A stretch of 64,000 bases of DNA from Lentibacillus sp. JNUCC-1 (GCF_009741735.1 NZ_WHOH01000003.1:434001-498000), one strand, 5' to 3'; shown: positions 25,641 to 35,222, numbered from the stretch's first letter. The notes: a model not told the origin generated them from the sequence alone. Made by a program: numbers and translations.

Positions 25641-28172
25641 ATGTTAAAGCTAGTAATGTTCGAACTGAAAAAGCTGCTCAAGACTAAAAAGCTGTTTTAT
25701 TTACTCGTCATCATCACCTTATTTAACGTGTATCAATATACATATCATGCCACACAGGCAGATGAAATGGTCGATCGTTTATATGAAGACACTGAGCCAT
25801 TAATGAGTGCCGTTAATCAGAGTGAACGTGCCCTGGAAGAAAGACGCTCCAATCAACAGCTGGGAGACATGGGTTTGGCCCAATCCGACGCCCTTCAGGA
25901 GATGAAGTCTGACCTTCAGGATTGGAGAAGTGCCATTTATACAGAAGACTTCGGAGCCGCACCTAAATTTGAACAGGCATTTTTGGAAAGCCTGCAAGAT
26001 TACCTGAATGCCGGCGGAGAATTTTCAGTGTTAGACGGGGTAGGCCTGGACTATGCCATAGAAAAAAATGACTGGATGGTTGAGCATGGATTGGCCGTTG
26101 AAGATGAAACCTATCCACTGTCACCACATTTATTTTTAAAAGATGCGAGTGAGTGGCTATTTGGAATCTCAGGTGTCATCCTATTGATTCTCGTCCTCGG
26201 CAATATTTTATCAGCAGAGCGCGAACAACACACCTGGTTCACATTGAAAACCCAGCCCATCACAAAGTCACGCATTATTTTAGCAAAATATATGGCACTG
26301 CTGCTGAGTCTGTTATGTTATATGCTGTATACGATCATCATCGGGATCGTGATACCGCTTGTTTTTGGTGACTATGAACTGAATTTAAATTATCCGCATG
26401 TTTTGATTACAGGCGATGAAGTTGTAGCGATCTCCACGCTGCATTATGTAAGTCTTAAAATAGGTTTGTTTGTTGGGGCTGAACTAATTGTATTGAGCTT
26501 TCTGCTGTTTGTCAGCATGCTCTTCAAATCGACATTCAATACGTTAATGGTGTCCATTTTCGTCTTGTTAAGCGGTTATGTTTTAACGGATTCAGTCTCT
26601 GCATTACAAACACCGCTTAATATCTTTCATCATCTGCGTCTGGACCAGATCATATCTGAGGCCGGGACTGGCGTTGTATGGACCTATCTATTGTTTGCAG
26701 CGATGTGGAGTACCATATTGATCGGGATAACCCTGCTTTTGCCGGAAAAAAGCGGGCGTCTTATTCAGTTTACAACCGTGAGACAAGCGTTTCGTTCAGG
26801 GCAGACACGTCCAACAAGGGGCCGACTTTGGAATGTCGTGGTTTTTGAATGGCGAAAGCTGCTGAGAAAAGGTCAGCTGACACACGTTTTAACCATCTCC
26901 CTGTTATTCATTGTTGGCGCGTACTTTTTTCTGCATCATGTTGAAACGACAAAAGAAGCCGCGTACTTCAATCAGTTGGAGCTAGAAATGAAAGACATTC
27001 AACATAAGATGATTCCAATGTATGAAGAAGGCCTAGCGGGTTTTAGAGCGGAATTGGAGGATGCAGATGACGACATCCATCAAGAACAGCTCCAAGATTA
27101 CATTGAAGGACATCAGGCAGCGATTGATTTGTACGAGAAATGGACGGCTGTCATCGAAAACGGCATCAAAGGCTATGAGTCAGAAAACTGGAAGTCTTTT
27201 TACGAGCATCAGATCTTCAAGATTAAATTATTGGGCGGGGAATTTGATAAGCCTTTAAACTATATAAGCCATAGTAAGGATGGATTCGAATTTCAATATG
27301 ACGTCAGTCTTGAAAAAACGAAATGGTTGATGGAAAGAGATATTCAGCCCATATTTCCAGGTGAATACACATCAACCATACATGACGAGTGGCCGGACAC
27401 ACCACAAAACGAAATTGCTCGCGCCAATCGGGAAGCGCAAAACCACAAAGTCAATGCGAGTGGCCTGTACAGTCTGTTTCACTTCTATGAGTATTATATC
27501 TATATTGGGCTGCTCGTCCTGTTTCTGTTTTTACTTGGAACAGGCATGGCGTCAGAGCGGGGCAAGCAAAACACCATTTACTTTTTGCGCACACAACCGA
27601 TTTCCCGCAGCACATTGTTTCTCGGGAAAGTGACGCATTCCATAGTGGTCGTCCTCGGCACTTTTTTGGGAATCGTATTGTTTATCTTCCTCTTAGGAAC
27701 GATTTTTAATCGATTGGGCGATTGGAATTATCCTATTTTACATTACGATACGCTAAGCGAATCCACCGCAGCCAATTATACGGGGATCATAACCGATTAT
27801 CACAGTTACGGATTTCATTTAATTCCACTGGGAAATTACTTGCTCCAGTGTTTGATGCTACTAATCTTGACAGCTGTATTCGTGATGGTCATGGCGAACT
27901 TTTTATCATTATGGGTTAAAAATACGGCCGCTGTCATGACGCTGGCCCTGATCATCGTGATCGGCGGTTACGTTGGAAGCATCGAATATTTATCCGAATG
28001 GGCATACCTGTCTCCGTTCACATACTTGGACATTATGAAAGTGGCAAATGGCGCATTGGCGACACAATTTGACCAATCGTTGATCAATAGTTATGTTGGC
28101 GCAATGAGCTTGGGTGTATCTATACTGGTATTGGTGTTACTGGGATATTTGAAGGAAAAGCGATTCAGATGA
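25641..28172 (+). CDS. Double-length ABC-2 permease (two fused permease halves)
   Basis: 843 aa, about twice the usual 400. Each half begins with the same pattern: a basic amphipathic entry (MFELKKLLKTKK; VFEWRKLLRKGQ), one helix, a long extracytoplasmic loop of about 150 residues, then a block of helices with a shared motif (SAEREQHTWFTLKTQPITKSRII and SERGKQNTIYFLRTQPISRSTLF). The gene thus encodes a covalent pseudo-dimer fed by the single ATPase upstream. Likely exports or resists an antimicrobial; inferred from the family. Confidence 0.87.
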   Translation: MLKLVMFELKKLLKTKKLFYLLVIITLFNVYQYTYHATQADEMVDRLYEDTEPLMSAVNQSERALEERRSNQQLGDMGLAQSDALQEMKSDLQDWRSAIYTEDFGAAPKFEQAFLESLQDYLNAGGEFSVLDGVGLDYAIEKNDWMVEHGLAVEDETYPLSPHLFLKDASEWLFGISGVILLILVLGNILSAEREQHTWFTLKTQPITKSRIILAKYMALLLSLLCYMLYTIIIGIVIPLVFGDYELNLNYPHVLITGDEVVAISTLHYVSLKIGLFVGAELIVLSFLLFVSMLFKSTFNTLMVSIFVLLSGYVLTDSVSALQTPLNIFHHLRLDQIISEAGTGVVWTYLLFAAMWSTILIGITLLLPEKSGRLIQFTTVRQAFRSGQTRPTRGRLWNVVVFEWRKLLRKGQLTHVLTISLLFIVGAYFFLHHVETTKEAAYFNQLELEMKDIQHKMIPMYEEGLAGFRAELEDADDDIHQEQLQDYIEGHQAAIDLYEKWTAVIENGIKGYESENWKSFYEHQIFKIKLLGGEFDKPLNYISHSKDGFEFQYDVSLEKTKWLMERDIQPIFPGEYTSTIHDEWPDTPQNEIARANREAQNHKVNASGLYSLFHFYEYYIYIGLLVLFLFLLGTGMASERGKQNTIYFLRTQPISRSTLFLGKVTHSIVVVLGTFLGIVLFIFLLGTIFNRLGDWNYPILHYDTLSESTAANYTGIITDYHSYGFHLIPLGNYLLQCLMLLILTAVFVMVMANFLSLWVKNTAAVMTLALIIVIGGYVGSIEYLSEWAYLSPFTYLDIMKVANGALATQFDQSLINSYVGAMSLGVSILVLVLLGYLKEKRFR

Positions 28173-28245
28173 TTTAAGCTGGGTAAACGCACAAACACAG
28201 GCCTTATAACCAATCATTTTTCTAAAACCGGTACAACTGTCATAT

Positions 28246-28273
28246 ACACTGGGTGGTCAACTGCCATAGGTTA
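28246..28273 (+). promoter_or_regulatory. Sigma-K-type promoter of the cotD-like gene
   Basis: ACA at 28246-28248, a 16-bp spacer, then CATAGGTTA at 28265-28273, an exact match to the sigma-K -10 form CATANNNTA. It lies about 35 bp before the gene, consistent with late mother-cell expression. Confidence 0.7.
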
Positions 28274-28308
28274 TTAGTGTACTGATTTTAGAAAGGGGAC
28301 GATTATCA

Positions 28309-28746
28309 ATGGGTCATAGACATCAAAGACATTGCCATTGCAGGCCAAAGCAAGTTGTGTATCCTGTTAAGCATGATTGTGTGAATTGCTACAGCGAAAG
28401 CGAAGTCGAGCATATCCATCCTTCTCATACAACAGTTATGAACCACCATCTTGTGAAAAATAAGCACGTTTATCCGCATTCAACATCTGTGCAAAATACG
28501 TGGAACGAACAGAATGTGTATGGTGGGTCGTATGAGGTGCCAGGACAGCCGAATAATGTGGCCGGCGCGATGTCACCACCGCCGCGTCCAGGCATGGGAC
28601 CTGGGCAAATGCCGGGACCGGGCAACATGATGCCGGGCGGTCCAGGCAACCAAGTAGCAGGCGCCATGACACCTCGGCCACCAAACCATCACGGTCAAAT
28701 GAAACCGGGCATGGGACAATGGCAAAAACCAAATCACATGTGTTAA
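28309..28746 (+). CDS. cotD: CotD-like spore coat protein
   Basis: 145 aa, His/Cys-rich N-terminus. The segment HIHPSHTTVMNHH then HVYPHSTS aligns with B. subtilis CotD, an inner spore-coat protein. A C-terminal Pro/Gly/Met-rich tail with short repeats (PGMGPGQMPGPG) roughly doubles the CotD length and is specific to this lineage. The ATG is preceded by GAAAGGGGAC and a sigma-K-type promoter. Confidence 0.85.
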   Translation: MGHRHQRHCHCRPKQVVYPVKHDCVNCYSESEVEHIHPSHTTVMNHHLVKNKHVYPHSTSVQNTWNEQNVYGGSYEVPGQPNNVAGAMSPPPRPGMGPGQMPGPGNMMPGGPGNQVAGAMTPRPPNHHGQMKPGMGQWQKPNHMC

Positions 28747-28750
28747 CAGG

Positions 28751-28778
28751 AAAAAGCCGGCAGCAATGCCGGCTTTTT
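28751..28778 (+). terminator. Intrinsic terminator after cotD
   Basis: AAAAAGCCGGC/GCCGGCTTTTT with a 6-nt loop. Confidence 0.88.
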
Positions 28779-28847
28779 GTTTAGGATGTTTTCTGCTCAC
28801 CACCCCATATCCGTAAACTAAGCACCTCATATTTTTAAATGAGCACC

Positions 28848-29420
28848 GTGATTTCCGCTGCGTGAAGTCGCTTTAACTTTATCACAGCTCAAGTGCGACA
28901 TCTGCTCAAGAAAACCACTTTCGCAGTGTCTTCTAGCCGCGGGCACGACCTCAGCCTCCTTGCCCCGGCAAGGGGTATGTCGACGTTGTCCGCAAAGGAC
29001 GGTTTTAGTCGACCATCCTTAATGTAACGCTGTGGGGTCTTCGGACTCGTGCTGTTCCCGCAGGAGTCGACTTCCCTCCGCTCCAATCACTCTATGTAAT
29101 TCAGTGGCATGGACGGTTCTGTCCGAAACCAAGTATGAATGATTTCAGTTTACGGGCTATTATCAATGTCTCTACGCAATTCAAACTTTCATCTGTTCTG
29201 CCCACGAAAACGGGAAGGAGGTGAACACTTCTCACCCAGCTCGGGGAAAACACGGAGACTCCTGTGGGAGCAAAAAGCCTAGATGAGACCCCACAGCGCG
29301 CAGCGCGAGGAGGCTCAGCAGCGCCCACTGGACGCGGAGTGTTTTCCCCGAGCGGTTGCCAGAAGCAGTCATTCAAGTTTTCACTGGTTCGCAATTTGTG
29401 TCTACTATGCGTTATTGGTT
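28848..29420 (-). repeat. Composite palindromic repeat, copy 2, inverted (R 28848-29090, L 29240-29354, tail to 29420)
   Basis: Reverse orientation of the element at 16770. Module R is long here. It carries the same 66-bp insert (TTAACTTTATCACAGCTC... read on +) found in the copy at 47663. It also has an expanded central loop with its own small stem (CCTTGCCCCGGCAAGG). Module L is standard. No protein-coding content is credible. Confidence 0.88.
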
Positions 29421-29461
29421 AAATAGTAACCTCTATAATCTTTTCCTGTAAAGAGCCTTTA

Positions 29462-29510
29462 CTCATGATGTTCGAGGGTGAACAAGGCGAGTCCGAGTTT
29501 GCTCTGCTTT
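29462..29510 (+). repeat. Fragment similar to the 50.1 kb Bacillus-type intergenic repeat
   Basis: TTCGAGGGTGAACAAGGCG followed by TCCGAG and TTGCTCTG resembles the right end of the repeat at 50086-50205. It sits at the 3' end of the DUF1906 gene. Confidence 0.4.
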
Positions 29511-30271
29511 CACCATAAATACCTACGCATCTCTGGCTTAAATAAATTGGTGTCGATGGTGCATGTTTCGCCGTCAATGGCGTATTGCCAGCCGTAGACT
29601 TTAGCTTGGTCGGGGCCTTGGGCTGCATAGTCGGGGGCATTTTCTTTTGTGGTGATATCCTGCTGGGGGAAAGCGGTCCATACGACTGTGTCCTGTTGAC
29701 GGCTGGGTTCCATTTCATTGTAGGAACTCAGGATGTCGCTGCCCTCGTCAAATACACCGTAAACGCCTGGTTCATAAGCGGAATTTTTCAAAGTGTCATA
29801 CCAGCTTTCCAGAAATGCTGTGTCAACTGGGAAAATCGGTTCGATATCGGCAAATAACGCGACGCCCTCGGGGATGTCCAATTCGTTGGCTGCGTCTATG
29901 GCACTTTCAGCATGCGCCGCGCCATTTTCATACCCTGTGGCATCTTCAATAAGGTTATAGATTACAAGTATTTGAACGTCTTTTTCATGGAGAAATGCAG
30001 CTTCATCTTTAGTCAGGGCGTCTGAGACATTTTCGATATCACCGAGGTAACGGCCCCAAACTGCGGGTGTGCCATAATTACTGTTTACACATTGATACAT
30101 ATCTTGATCTGCCTGGGTGGCGGAATCGACACCCCACAAGATTTCAGATTTGCTGTCAGGCTGGCTGGTGTCGTCTTCTTTTTCCTGCTGGTGAAAAATA
30201 AACCATGCGAGCAATGCCGGGATGACGATAACGACGACCATACCGATCAGCAATTTTATTTGATCATTCAT
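29510..30271 (-). CDS. Membrane-anchored DUF1906 (glycoside-hydrolase-like) protein
   Basis: 253 aa. N-terminal helix (about 7-27) then an extracellular domain beginning WGVDSATQAD. GVDS start, FADIEP and GWQYAIDG are features of the DUF1906/Rv2525c-like TIM-barrel family related to GH25. Such proteins are thought to act on cell-wall glycans; activity is unproven. The gene stands alone and has GGAGGG before the ATG. Confidence 0.8.
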   Translation of the reverse strand: MNDQIKLLIGMVVVIVIPALLAWFIFHQQEKEDDTSQPDSKSEILWGVDSATQADQDMYQCVNSNYGTPAVWGRYLGDIENVSDALTKDEAAFLHEKDVQILVIYNLIEDATGYENGAAHAESAIDAANELDIPEGVALFADIEPIFPVDTAFLESWYDTLKNSAYEPGVYGVFDEGSDILSSYNEMEPSRQQDTVVWTAFPQQDITTKENAPDYAAQGPDQAKVYGWQYAIDGETCTIDTNLFKPEMRRYLW

Positions 30272-30374
30272 TGAGAACCCTCCTTCATTGCTTGTGCAGT
30301 ATATGAAGGAGAGCGTTATAGAGTGTAGGCAAGTGGATTGTCTGTTATGATTAAAATAAAGAGGAGTGATTCTT

Positions 30375-31064
30375 GTGAAAACGATCGGGCTAATCGGCGG
30401 GATGAGCTGGGAATCGACGGTGACGTACTATCAGTTGATCAATTCTGAGATTGGGGAGCGGCTTGGCGGCCTGCACTCGGCCAAGTGCTTGTTGTACAGT
30501 GTGGATTTTGCCGAGATAGAAGACTACCAGCGCCAGGGTGAATGGGACCGGGCTGGAGAGACATTGGCTGACGCAGCCGTGCGTTTGGAGAGCGCGGGAG
30601 CTGACTTTATTGTACTGTGCACGAACACGATGCATAAAGTGATTGATCGGCTGGAGGCGGCAATTCAGATTCCAGTGCTTCATATCGGCGACGTAACAGC
30701 CCGTGCCATTCAGCAGAAACATCTGGACAAGGTGGGCCTAGTGGGAACAGCTTACACAATGGAAGAGGATTTTTTAATAGAAAGGATTCGCGCGCACGGA
30801 ATCGAGGTAATGGTGCCTGATGAAACGGAGCGGGAAATTATCAATAAGGTCATCTTTGAAGAACTGTGTCTGGGCCGGATTCGCGATACCTCCCGCACTT
30901 ACTTCCTGGAAGTGGTGGATAGGCTGGCAAATGCGGGCGCAGCGGGCGTGATCCTTGGCTGTACAGAGGTTGGTTTGCTCATTAATCAAGACGATAAAGA
31001 GGCCCCCTTTTTTGATACAACGAAATTGCACGCAATGGCTGCTGTAGACATGGCGCTGGAATAA
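30375..31064 (+). CDS. Aspartate/glutamate racemase family protein
   Basis: 229 aa from GTG 30375, 8 nt after GAGGAG (GTG 30366 overlaps the site). The two catalytic cysteines of cofactor-independent racemases are present: VLCTNTMHK and ILGCTEVGL. The opening IGLIGGMSWEST is the aspartate-racemase subfamily signature. It would interconvert L/D-Asp or a related amino acid. Confidence 0.9.
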   Translation: MKTIGLIGGMSWESTVTYYQLINSEIGERLGGLHSAKCLLYSVDFAEIEDYQRQGEWDRAGETLADAAVRLESAGADFIVLCTNTMHKVIDRLEAAIQIPVLHIGDVTARAIQQKHLDKVGLVGTAYTMEEDFLIERIRAHGIEVMVPDETEREIINKVIFEELCLGRIRDTSRTYFLEVVDRLANAGAAGVILGCTEVGLLINQDDKEAPFFDTTKLHAMAAVDMALE

Positions 31065-31093
31065 TGCATGAGAGAAGATTGATAAATTTGGAG

Positions 31094-31360
31094 TCAAGCG
31101 TCCCGTTTGCGATTTTTCCTTAGGGTGTAAACGAGATAGAATGTGAGTATGAGGGCTAATAATGAAAAAACGCCGATAAAAACCCTGTTGGTCATATTGA
31201 ATGTATAATGCACCACGATTAATATGAAAAAAAACACATTAAATATCCACAGGACTTTATCCTGCTTTTCATCTTTAAATTTGATCATATAAATAATCAT
31301 GGCCACTGTAAGAACAATGTAGCTCGTTGTTGGAAAATAAATCCAGCCAAATCCTGGCAT
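31094..31360 (-). CDS. Three-helix membrane protein
   Basis: 88 aa from ATG 31360 (GGGGGTGAGC upstream). Three hydrophobic helices and a basic TLRKNRKRDA end. No family recognised. Convergent with the racemase gene. Confidence 0.6.
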   Translation of the reverse strand: MPGFGWIYFPTTSYIVLTVAMIIYMIKFKDEKQDKVLWIFNVFFFILIVVHYTFNMTNRVFIGVFSLLALILTFYLVYTLRKNRKRDA

Positions 31361-31530
31361 CTGCTCACCCCCGCTTTTTTGGATGAATATGTAAAGAGTC
31401 CTTACTCCTAAATATAGCATATTTTATTATAAAAAGGTGTCGGAAACGGTCGAAAAGAATATTTTATAAAAGTAACAGAAAATGTGCGATAAATACTGGG
31501 TGGTGCGACGGGGAATGCAGGTTGTGAAGA

Positions 31531-31650
31531 ATAACCGCCGTTCAAGCTGGGAAACCGCCGCTCGGATGGAATAACCGCCGTTCAAGCTGGGAAACCGTCG
31601 CTCGGATGGAATAACCGCCGTTCAAGCTGAGACACCGCCGCTCGTGACGA
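31531..31650. repeat. 20 bp tandem repeat array, family E (6 units, 40-bp higher order)
   Basis: Two unit types alternate exactly every 20 bp: ATAACCGCCGTTCAAGCTGG and GAAACCGCCGCTCGGATGGA. Three pairs are nearly identical, making this one of the youngest-looking arrays. It lies in the divergent gap between two membrane-protein genes. Confidence 0.9.
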
Positions 31651-31706
31651 TAATTCGTCTATCACCATTATTCAGCGAAAAAATCACACATGGAAGGAAT
31701 GGTTGT

Positions 31707-32093
31707 TTGAATCGGGGACTCATTGTTTTAGGGTTATTTTTAATATTGGTTGTATATTTTGCCGTGGATAAGGGCGTCCGAAAGTGGCTTGGTATTGAGA
31801 AAACAGAAGGGGCCTCACGCTATGTTAACAGGTTTCATTTGCTCGGATCACTTGTCTTGCTTGGCGTATTTTTCGTGATTTTAACCCAGAATGAGGGTGT
31901 AGGCAGTGGGGAATTAGTCGGGAGTGGCCATTTATATGCGGTTATTGCACTGCTGATTGTGTCACAGCTTTTCGATGGCTATATGCACTGGAAATATCAC
32001 GAAAACCCGCGCGAGTATATCATCACACTGATCTTTCTCGGGCTTATGATTGTGCTCGTGACCGGGATTTTGTTGGTGAACATTCTTATGTAA
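31707..32093 (+). CDS. DUF4181-like membrane protein
   Basis: 128 aa starting at TTG 31707 after GGAAGGAAT. Four helices. The VRKWLGIEK and YVNRFH motifs after helix 1 and the MHWKYHENPREYI segment before the last helix match the DUF4181 pattern of small Bacillaceae membrane proteins. Function unknown. Confidence 0.65.
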   Translation: MNRGLIVLGLFLILVVYFAVDKGVRKWLGIEKTEGASRYVNRFHLLGSLVLLGVFFVILTQNEGVGSGELVGSGHLYAVIALLIVSQLFDGYMHWKYHENPREYIITLIFLGLMIVLVTGILLVNILM

Positions 32094-32293
32094 ACAGTTC
32101 AATATTATTAAGCCGTGTAAGTGTACCAATGCGTATTTGACGCACCCATTTATTTACCCGTTAAAAAGCGCCTTTATTATTCAGCTTACATAAATAATGA
32201 AAAAGCTACTTTTAATAGACCCCACCCCAAGACTAACGCCCTCCCCCTCCATGCATATGCTGATTGAAAGTATATGAATGGAGGCTTGGTGAC

Positions 32294-32935
32294 ATGCATA
32301 ATATGGAAGGAAAAAAGAAACAAGGATCCCTGACGGTGGTCGGCACGGGAATGGTCAAAGGCGCGCCCGATGCGGCTTCTATCGATTTGGAAGTAAGGAC
32401 AGAAGCCATGCAGGCGGAAAAGGCTCAGGAGGAAAATGCGGTCGTAATGTCTCGTGTGATTCAGTCGCTGCTGCAGCTTGGCATACCGAGGCATCAGATT
32501 CAAACGACTGCTTACCGCATGAATCCGCAATATGATTATGTGGACGGTGAGCAGGTTTTTCGCGGATATGAAGTGGTGCATGTCGTGACGGTTCAAATCA
32601 ACCAGCTCAACCAAGTGGGGCAGGTCATCGAAACGGCAGTCGGGCAAGGTGTGACACGGGTTTCCGATATTCGGTTCACAGTCACAAACTCAGATGCTTA
32701 CGAAGCCCGTGCCTTACAGGTGGCGCTGCAAGACGCTCAAATGAAAGCCCAAGCCTTAGCAGCAACCATGCAGGTAAACCTCAACGCGGCTCCTTCCCAA
32801 GTCAGAGAGACATCGGCTGTTTCGCCTGAACCGTATCAGACATACATGGCCGCAGAAAAAAGCACTGCTGTTCCAATCGAACCCGGTCAAATTGAATTTC
32901 GCGCTTCAGTCACAGTAACATATGACTACAACTAA
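32294..32935 (+). CDS. SIMPL-domain (DUF541) protein
   Basis: 213 aa from ATG 32294 (GGAGG 9 nt before). The DUF541/SIMPL domain spans the protein: VVGTGMVKGAPDAASIDLEV, then LGIPRHQIQTTAYRMNPQYDY and AYEARALQVALQDAQMKAQALA. There is no signal peptide, unlike the periplasmic BP26-type members, so it is probably cytoplasmic, as in other Bacillaceae. The role is not established. Confidence 0.85.
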   Translation: MHNMEGKKKQGSLTVVGTGMVKGAPDAASIDLEVRTEAMQAEKAQEENAVVMSRVIQSLLQLGIPRHQIQTTAYRMNPQYDYVDGEQVFRGYEVVHVVTVQINQLNQVGQVIETAVGQGVTRVSDIRFTVTNSDAYEARALQVALQDAQMKAQALAATMQVNLNAAPSQVRETSAVSPEPYQTYMAAEKSTAVPIEPGQIEFRASVTVTYDYN

Positions 32936-33013
32936 TCATTGAAACTTTTATGCTGAATGAAACGTTATAATGGATCAAGCACATGAACGTGGTGTCAAGG
33001 AGGCTTTGCCATA

Positions 33014-33487
33014 ATGAAAATTTTAGCGTTCATCGGGAGAAAGCTGCTCACAACCTGGTTTGTGGGCGTTGTTTTAACCGTTGCGTTTACATTGCTGTTA
33101 ACATCAGGCGGTATTGAAGGGCTTGAATTGCAAAATAAGAACGACGGCTACTTTTTGCTGTCGTTTCTCACAGCCATTGCGGTCGGCATTTTAATGCTGT
33201 ATGGCATGATTTTTTCGATTATAATTGAACTGGTGACGCAGAGATGGTTCCAGGAAGCTTGGATGTATGTGTTCCTGCATGTCGTGTTCGGGCTTGTCTT
33301 TGTCCTGTTGGGAAGCGGCTTTAACATGCTTCTCTTAGGCACCGCACTCGTCGTTACATTATTATACGTCGGCGTAGACCGCGCCATATTTACATGGGCC
33401 GACAGAGCCACCCGCTGGATTCTTTTCGCCGTCACGCCAGTGCTGCTTTATATACTCGGGTTCGGGCTGTTTCGTTTAATGGTGTAG
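33014..33487 (+). CDS. Four-to-five-helix membrane protein
   Basis: 157 aa, largely hydrophobic, with hydrophobic stretches near residues 14-30, 48-72, 82-100, 104-122 and 135-155. AAGGAGGC precedes the ATG. No family recognised. Confidence 0.65.
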   Translation: MKILAFIGRKLLTTWFVGVVLTVAFTLLLTSGGIEGLELQNKNDGYFLLSFLTAIAVGILMLYGMIFSIIIELVTQRWFQEAWMYVFLHVVFGLVFVLLGSGFNMLLLGTALVVTLLYVGVDRAIFTWADRATRWILFAVTPVLLYILGFGLFRLMV

Positions 33488-33539
33488 TGATCATAAACTA
33501 TTCTCGTATAGAATAATTCTATTGATTAAAACACAGTTT

Positions 33540-34150
33540 AAGTAAACTGCGAACTAACTAGTTAGATCTAATTTGGGATTTTATGACTGCCACTGACAAC
33601 CGCTCGGGGAAAACACTCCGCGTCCAGTGGGCGCTGATGAGCCTCCTCGCGCTGCGCGCTGTGGGGTCTCATCTAGGCTTTTGCTCCCACGGGAGTCTCC
33701 GTGTTTTCCCCGAGCTGAGTGAGAAGTGTCGACCTTCCTTCTCGCTTTCGTGGGTAGAACGGTTGAAAGTGTGAATCAGCATATAGGGATTGAAAAACAT
33801 TAACGGAAATAAATCTCATAGTAAGCCAAGATTATCACTAATAAGGAACCTCACCTGTCAGTGGGCGGCCCAAGAAGTGTTCACGTTCATACCTGATTTC
33901 TTAAGTAGAACCGTCCAAGTCACTGAAAGAACATAAAGTGATTGGAGCGGAGGGAAGTCGACTCCTGCGGGAACAGCACGAGTCCGAAGACCCCGCAGAG
34001 GTGGTTTTCCTCGAGGAGGCTAAGGCCGTGCCCGCGGAAAGCGACTTCCCGCAGCGCAAATCACGATACTCTCATTGTGGTGGTTAGTTGCCAGAAGCAG
34101 TCATTCAAGTTTTCATTAGTTCGCAGTTTGTGTCGACTGTTCATTAAGGA
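33540..34150 (+). repeat. Composite palindromic repeat, copy 3 (L 33603-33714, R 33938-34064, tail 34083-34150)
   Basis: Same order and ends as copy 1; modules L and R are here 223 bp apart. The spacer (33715-33937) contains CCCACGAAAGCGAGAAGG-like sequence shared with the spacer of copy 2. R lacks the 66-bp insert. Confidence 0.88.
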
Positions 34151-34210
34151 TGTTGTTATAAAACAGGTCACTTTATTTAGTTACATATATCATAAAAAGG
34201 AGAGGATTCC

Positions 34211-34750
34211 ATGCTTCAAAAAGATCAAACCGTATTCGTTCTCGTTGACGTCCAAGGAAAACTGGCGGAAATCGTACATGACAGTGAGCATGTTCTGGAC
34301 AATCTGACAAAACTGATCCAAGGTTTGCGGGTGCTTGATGTGCCGATTATCTGGCTTGAGCAATATCCGGAAGGGCTCGGCCCAACAGCGGACAAGATAT
34401 CGGCTGAACTCCAAGGGCTCAAGCCTATTCCCAAAATGACGTTCAGCGCCTGTGGTAATCTTGATTTCATGCGCGCATTAAATGCGACCGGCCGAAAACA
34501 GGTGCTGATCGCCGGCATTGAAACTCATGTTTGTGTGTATCAAACGGCGAGACGATTGCATGAGCTCGAATATGACGTAAACCTTGTGCAAGACGCCACA
34601 TCATCCAGAACGGAATCCAACCGGGATATCGGCATCCAAACCATGCAACAGGCCGGCATAAAAGGGACAAGTGTGGAGATGGCATTGTACGAGCTCATGG
34701 AAAAAGCCGGGACCGATACATTCAAGCAAGTGTTGAAGATTATTAAATAA
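34211..34750 (+). CDS. Isochorismatase-family hydrolase
   Basis: 179 aa. The Asp-Lys-Cys triad is in place: Asp13 (VDVQG), Lys75 (PKMTF) and Cys108 (ETHVCVYQTA), with the cis-peptide-type AGIETHVC segment. YcaC-like hydrolases cleave amides or related bonds; substrate unknown. Probably in one transcript with the DUF1801 gene 34 bp downstream. Confidence 0.88.
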   Translation: MLQKDQTVFVLVDVQGKLAEIVHDSEHVLDNLTKLIQGLRVLDVPIIWLEQYPEGLGPTADKISAELQGLKPIPKMTFSACGNLDFMRALNATGRKQVLIAGIETHVCVYQTARRLHELEYDVNLVQDATSSRTESNRDIGIQTMQQAGIKGTSVEMALYELMEKAGTDTFKQVLKIIK

Positions 34751-34784
34751 CGACTCCGACCTTAAAACAAAGGAGGAACCCATC

Positions 34785-35207
34785 ATGTATGAACTAAAAA
34801 CAAAAGAAAACGATAACAGCGTCATTGAGTTTATCGAAAGTGTAGAGCACGAAGGAAAACGTGAGGATGCGTATCGAATGCTGGATATTTTCACGGAAGA
34901 AACAGGGCATCAAGCAAAAATGTGGGGGCCAAGCATCATCGGCTTCGGCTCATACCATTACAAATATGCATCAGGCCATGAAGGTGACGCACCACTCGTG
35001 GGCTTTTCTCCGCGGAAAGCAAGGCACAGCCTGTATTTCGCTACTGGTGACAAAGAACGGGAAGAGCTGCTGCAACAGCTTGGCAAACACAAATCCGGGA
35101 AAGCATGCGTTTATGTGAACAAACTGGCTGATATTGATGAAGCGGTGCTCAGACAACTCATCCAACAATCGATAACCTTCTTGAGAAAAACCTACCCTGA
35201 ACAATAG
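34785..35207 (+). CDS. DUF1801 protein
   Basis: 140 aa. The YdhG/DUF1801 fold is recognised from MLDIFTEETGHQAKMWGPSIIGFGSYHYKY and APLVGFSPRKARHSLYF, followed by KSGKACVYVNKLADID. Iron-chaperone-like relatives exist but the function is unclear. AAAGGAGGAACC before the ATG. Confidence 0.85.
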   Translation: MYELKTKENDNSVIEFIESVEHEGKREDAYRMLDIFTEETGHQAKMWGPSIIGFGSYHYKYASGHEGDAPLVGFSPRKARHSLYFATGDKEREELLQQLGKHKSGKACVYVNKLADIDEAVLRQLIQQSITFLRKTYPEQ

Positions 35208-35222
35208 TTTCAGGGTTTTTTC
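35194..35222 (+). terminator. Intrinsic terminator after the DUF1801 gene
   Basis: ACCCTGAA/TTCAGGGT stem overlapping the stop codon region, followed by TTTTTC. Confidence 0.82.
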
